Shown: piece after piece, positions 63,806-64,000 of the stretch | Layout: each line of letters begins with the position of its first letter | Numbering within the stretch: position 1 is the first letter of the stretch | NCBI GenBank assembly: GCA_947493165.1 | Contig: CANLPY010000001.1 | Location: 806,001 to 870,000, forward strand | Length of the DNA: 64,000 nt | Reading direction: 5' to 3' | From: an uncultured Erythrobacter sp. | GTDB taxonomy: Bacteria; Pseudomonadota; Alphaproteobacteria; Sphingomonadales; Sphingomonadaceae | Made by a program: the position numbers and the translations under genes | Notes under the pieces: generated by a model | What the model was told of the DNA's origin: nothing | Database searches by the model: none | What the model saw: the letters and a program-made list of their open reading frames with translations, nothing else

Positions 63806-64000
63806 CCGGCAAAATCCAATGCTTTGGCGCGCACCAATTCCAAATGCTCGCTTGCCGACAGGTTGCCTATATACTCACCCGGCACGAGCACGAAATCACG
63901 GTTGGCCTCGGCGCTGGTGTTATAGATTTTCAATACCAGAGATTTGAATTCGATATATGTCGCATTGGCTTCATCCTTGCGGTCCGCAAACGCCGCAGCA
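63802..64000 (-). CDS. gluconate 2-dehydrogenase subunit 3-like protein (C-terminal part, cut by window edge)
   Basis: Minus-strand frame open to the window end, ending at TGA 63802-63804. About 65 C-terminal residues visible, including T-Y-I-E-F-K-S-L-V-L-K-I-Y-N-T-S and F-V-L-V-P-G-E-Y-I-G-N-L. This resembles the end of the small subunit found next to GMC-type membrane dehydrogenases. Overlap with the GMC start implies a two-subunit enzyme. Confidence 0.65.
   Translation of the reverse strand, partial: AAAFADRKDEANATYIEFKSLVLKIYNTSAEANRDFVLVPGEYIGNLSASEHLELVRAKALDFAG

Overview
The window looks like a chromosomal segment of an alphaproteobacterium, most likely a marine sphingomonad of the Erythrobacter type. 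The evidence is indirect. It carries ALAS-type hemA (C4 haem pathway), the alphaproteobacterial order lepB-rnc-era, the carboxyspermidine route to spermidine, and dispersed inverted repeats of the kind common in that group. I see no rRNA, tRNA, CRISPR array, insertion sequence or prophage.

Layout. 1-4681 (minus): propionate/methylmalonyl-CoA operon with pccB, epimerase mce, an enoyl-CoA isomerase and the 5' part of methylmalonyl-CoA mutase. A truncated second copy of the mce 5' end and two unknown genes lie among them. 4726-12725 (minus): SDR, glutathione reductase, MFS transporter, DEAD-box helicase, an exported pair including an HExxH protein, and pgi. 12776-15889 (plus): lepB-rnc-era plus a DUF2971 gene, joined by 4-base overlaps. 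16004-25758: small proteins, response regulator, topA, dprA-plsY, murI, hemA and a nitroreductase. 25784-33896: a Tat-exported beta-helix protein and the three spermidine genes (ornithine decarboxylase with a structured leader RNA, carboxyspermidine decarboxylase, carboxyspermidine dehydrogenase), interleaved with lemA/DUF3137 and a secreted protein. 33959-42320: threonine/serine dehydratase, two MAPEG proteins, trxB, a tyrosine phosphatase, a response regulator and a trehalose operon otsB-GH15-otsA.

42402-52481 (minus) is a 10 kb block of five secreted beta-rich proteins: three small DUF11-like proteins, a giant predicted outer-membrane barrel of about 1740 residues, and a 737-residue surface protein. 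Upstream lie three GTTTACA repeats and a (AG)16 tract. I read this as an undescribed surface structure or adhesin operon. 53469-54810 holds a two-gene mini-operon (38 and 95 residues) and a membrane protein.

55113-64000 is a glycan-degradation locus. It has a GH78 alpha-L-rhamnosidase, a lipoprotein sulfatase, a second lipoprotein sulfatase fused to a DUF1080 (3-keto-disaccharide hydrolase) domain, and a GMC oxidoreductase with a gluconate-2-dehydrogenase-subunit-3-like partner. This suggests desulfation combined with oxidation-dependent cleavage of a sulfated rhamnose-containing glycan, perhaps ulvan-like.

Two essential-looking reading frames (murI, otsA) lack an ATG/GTG/TTG start at the position homology requires, and seem to begin with ATT and ATA.
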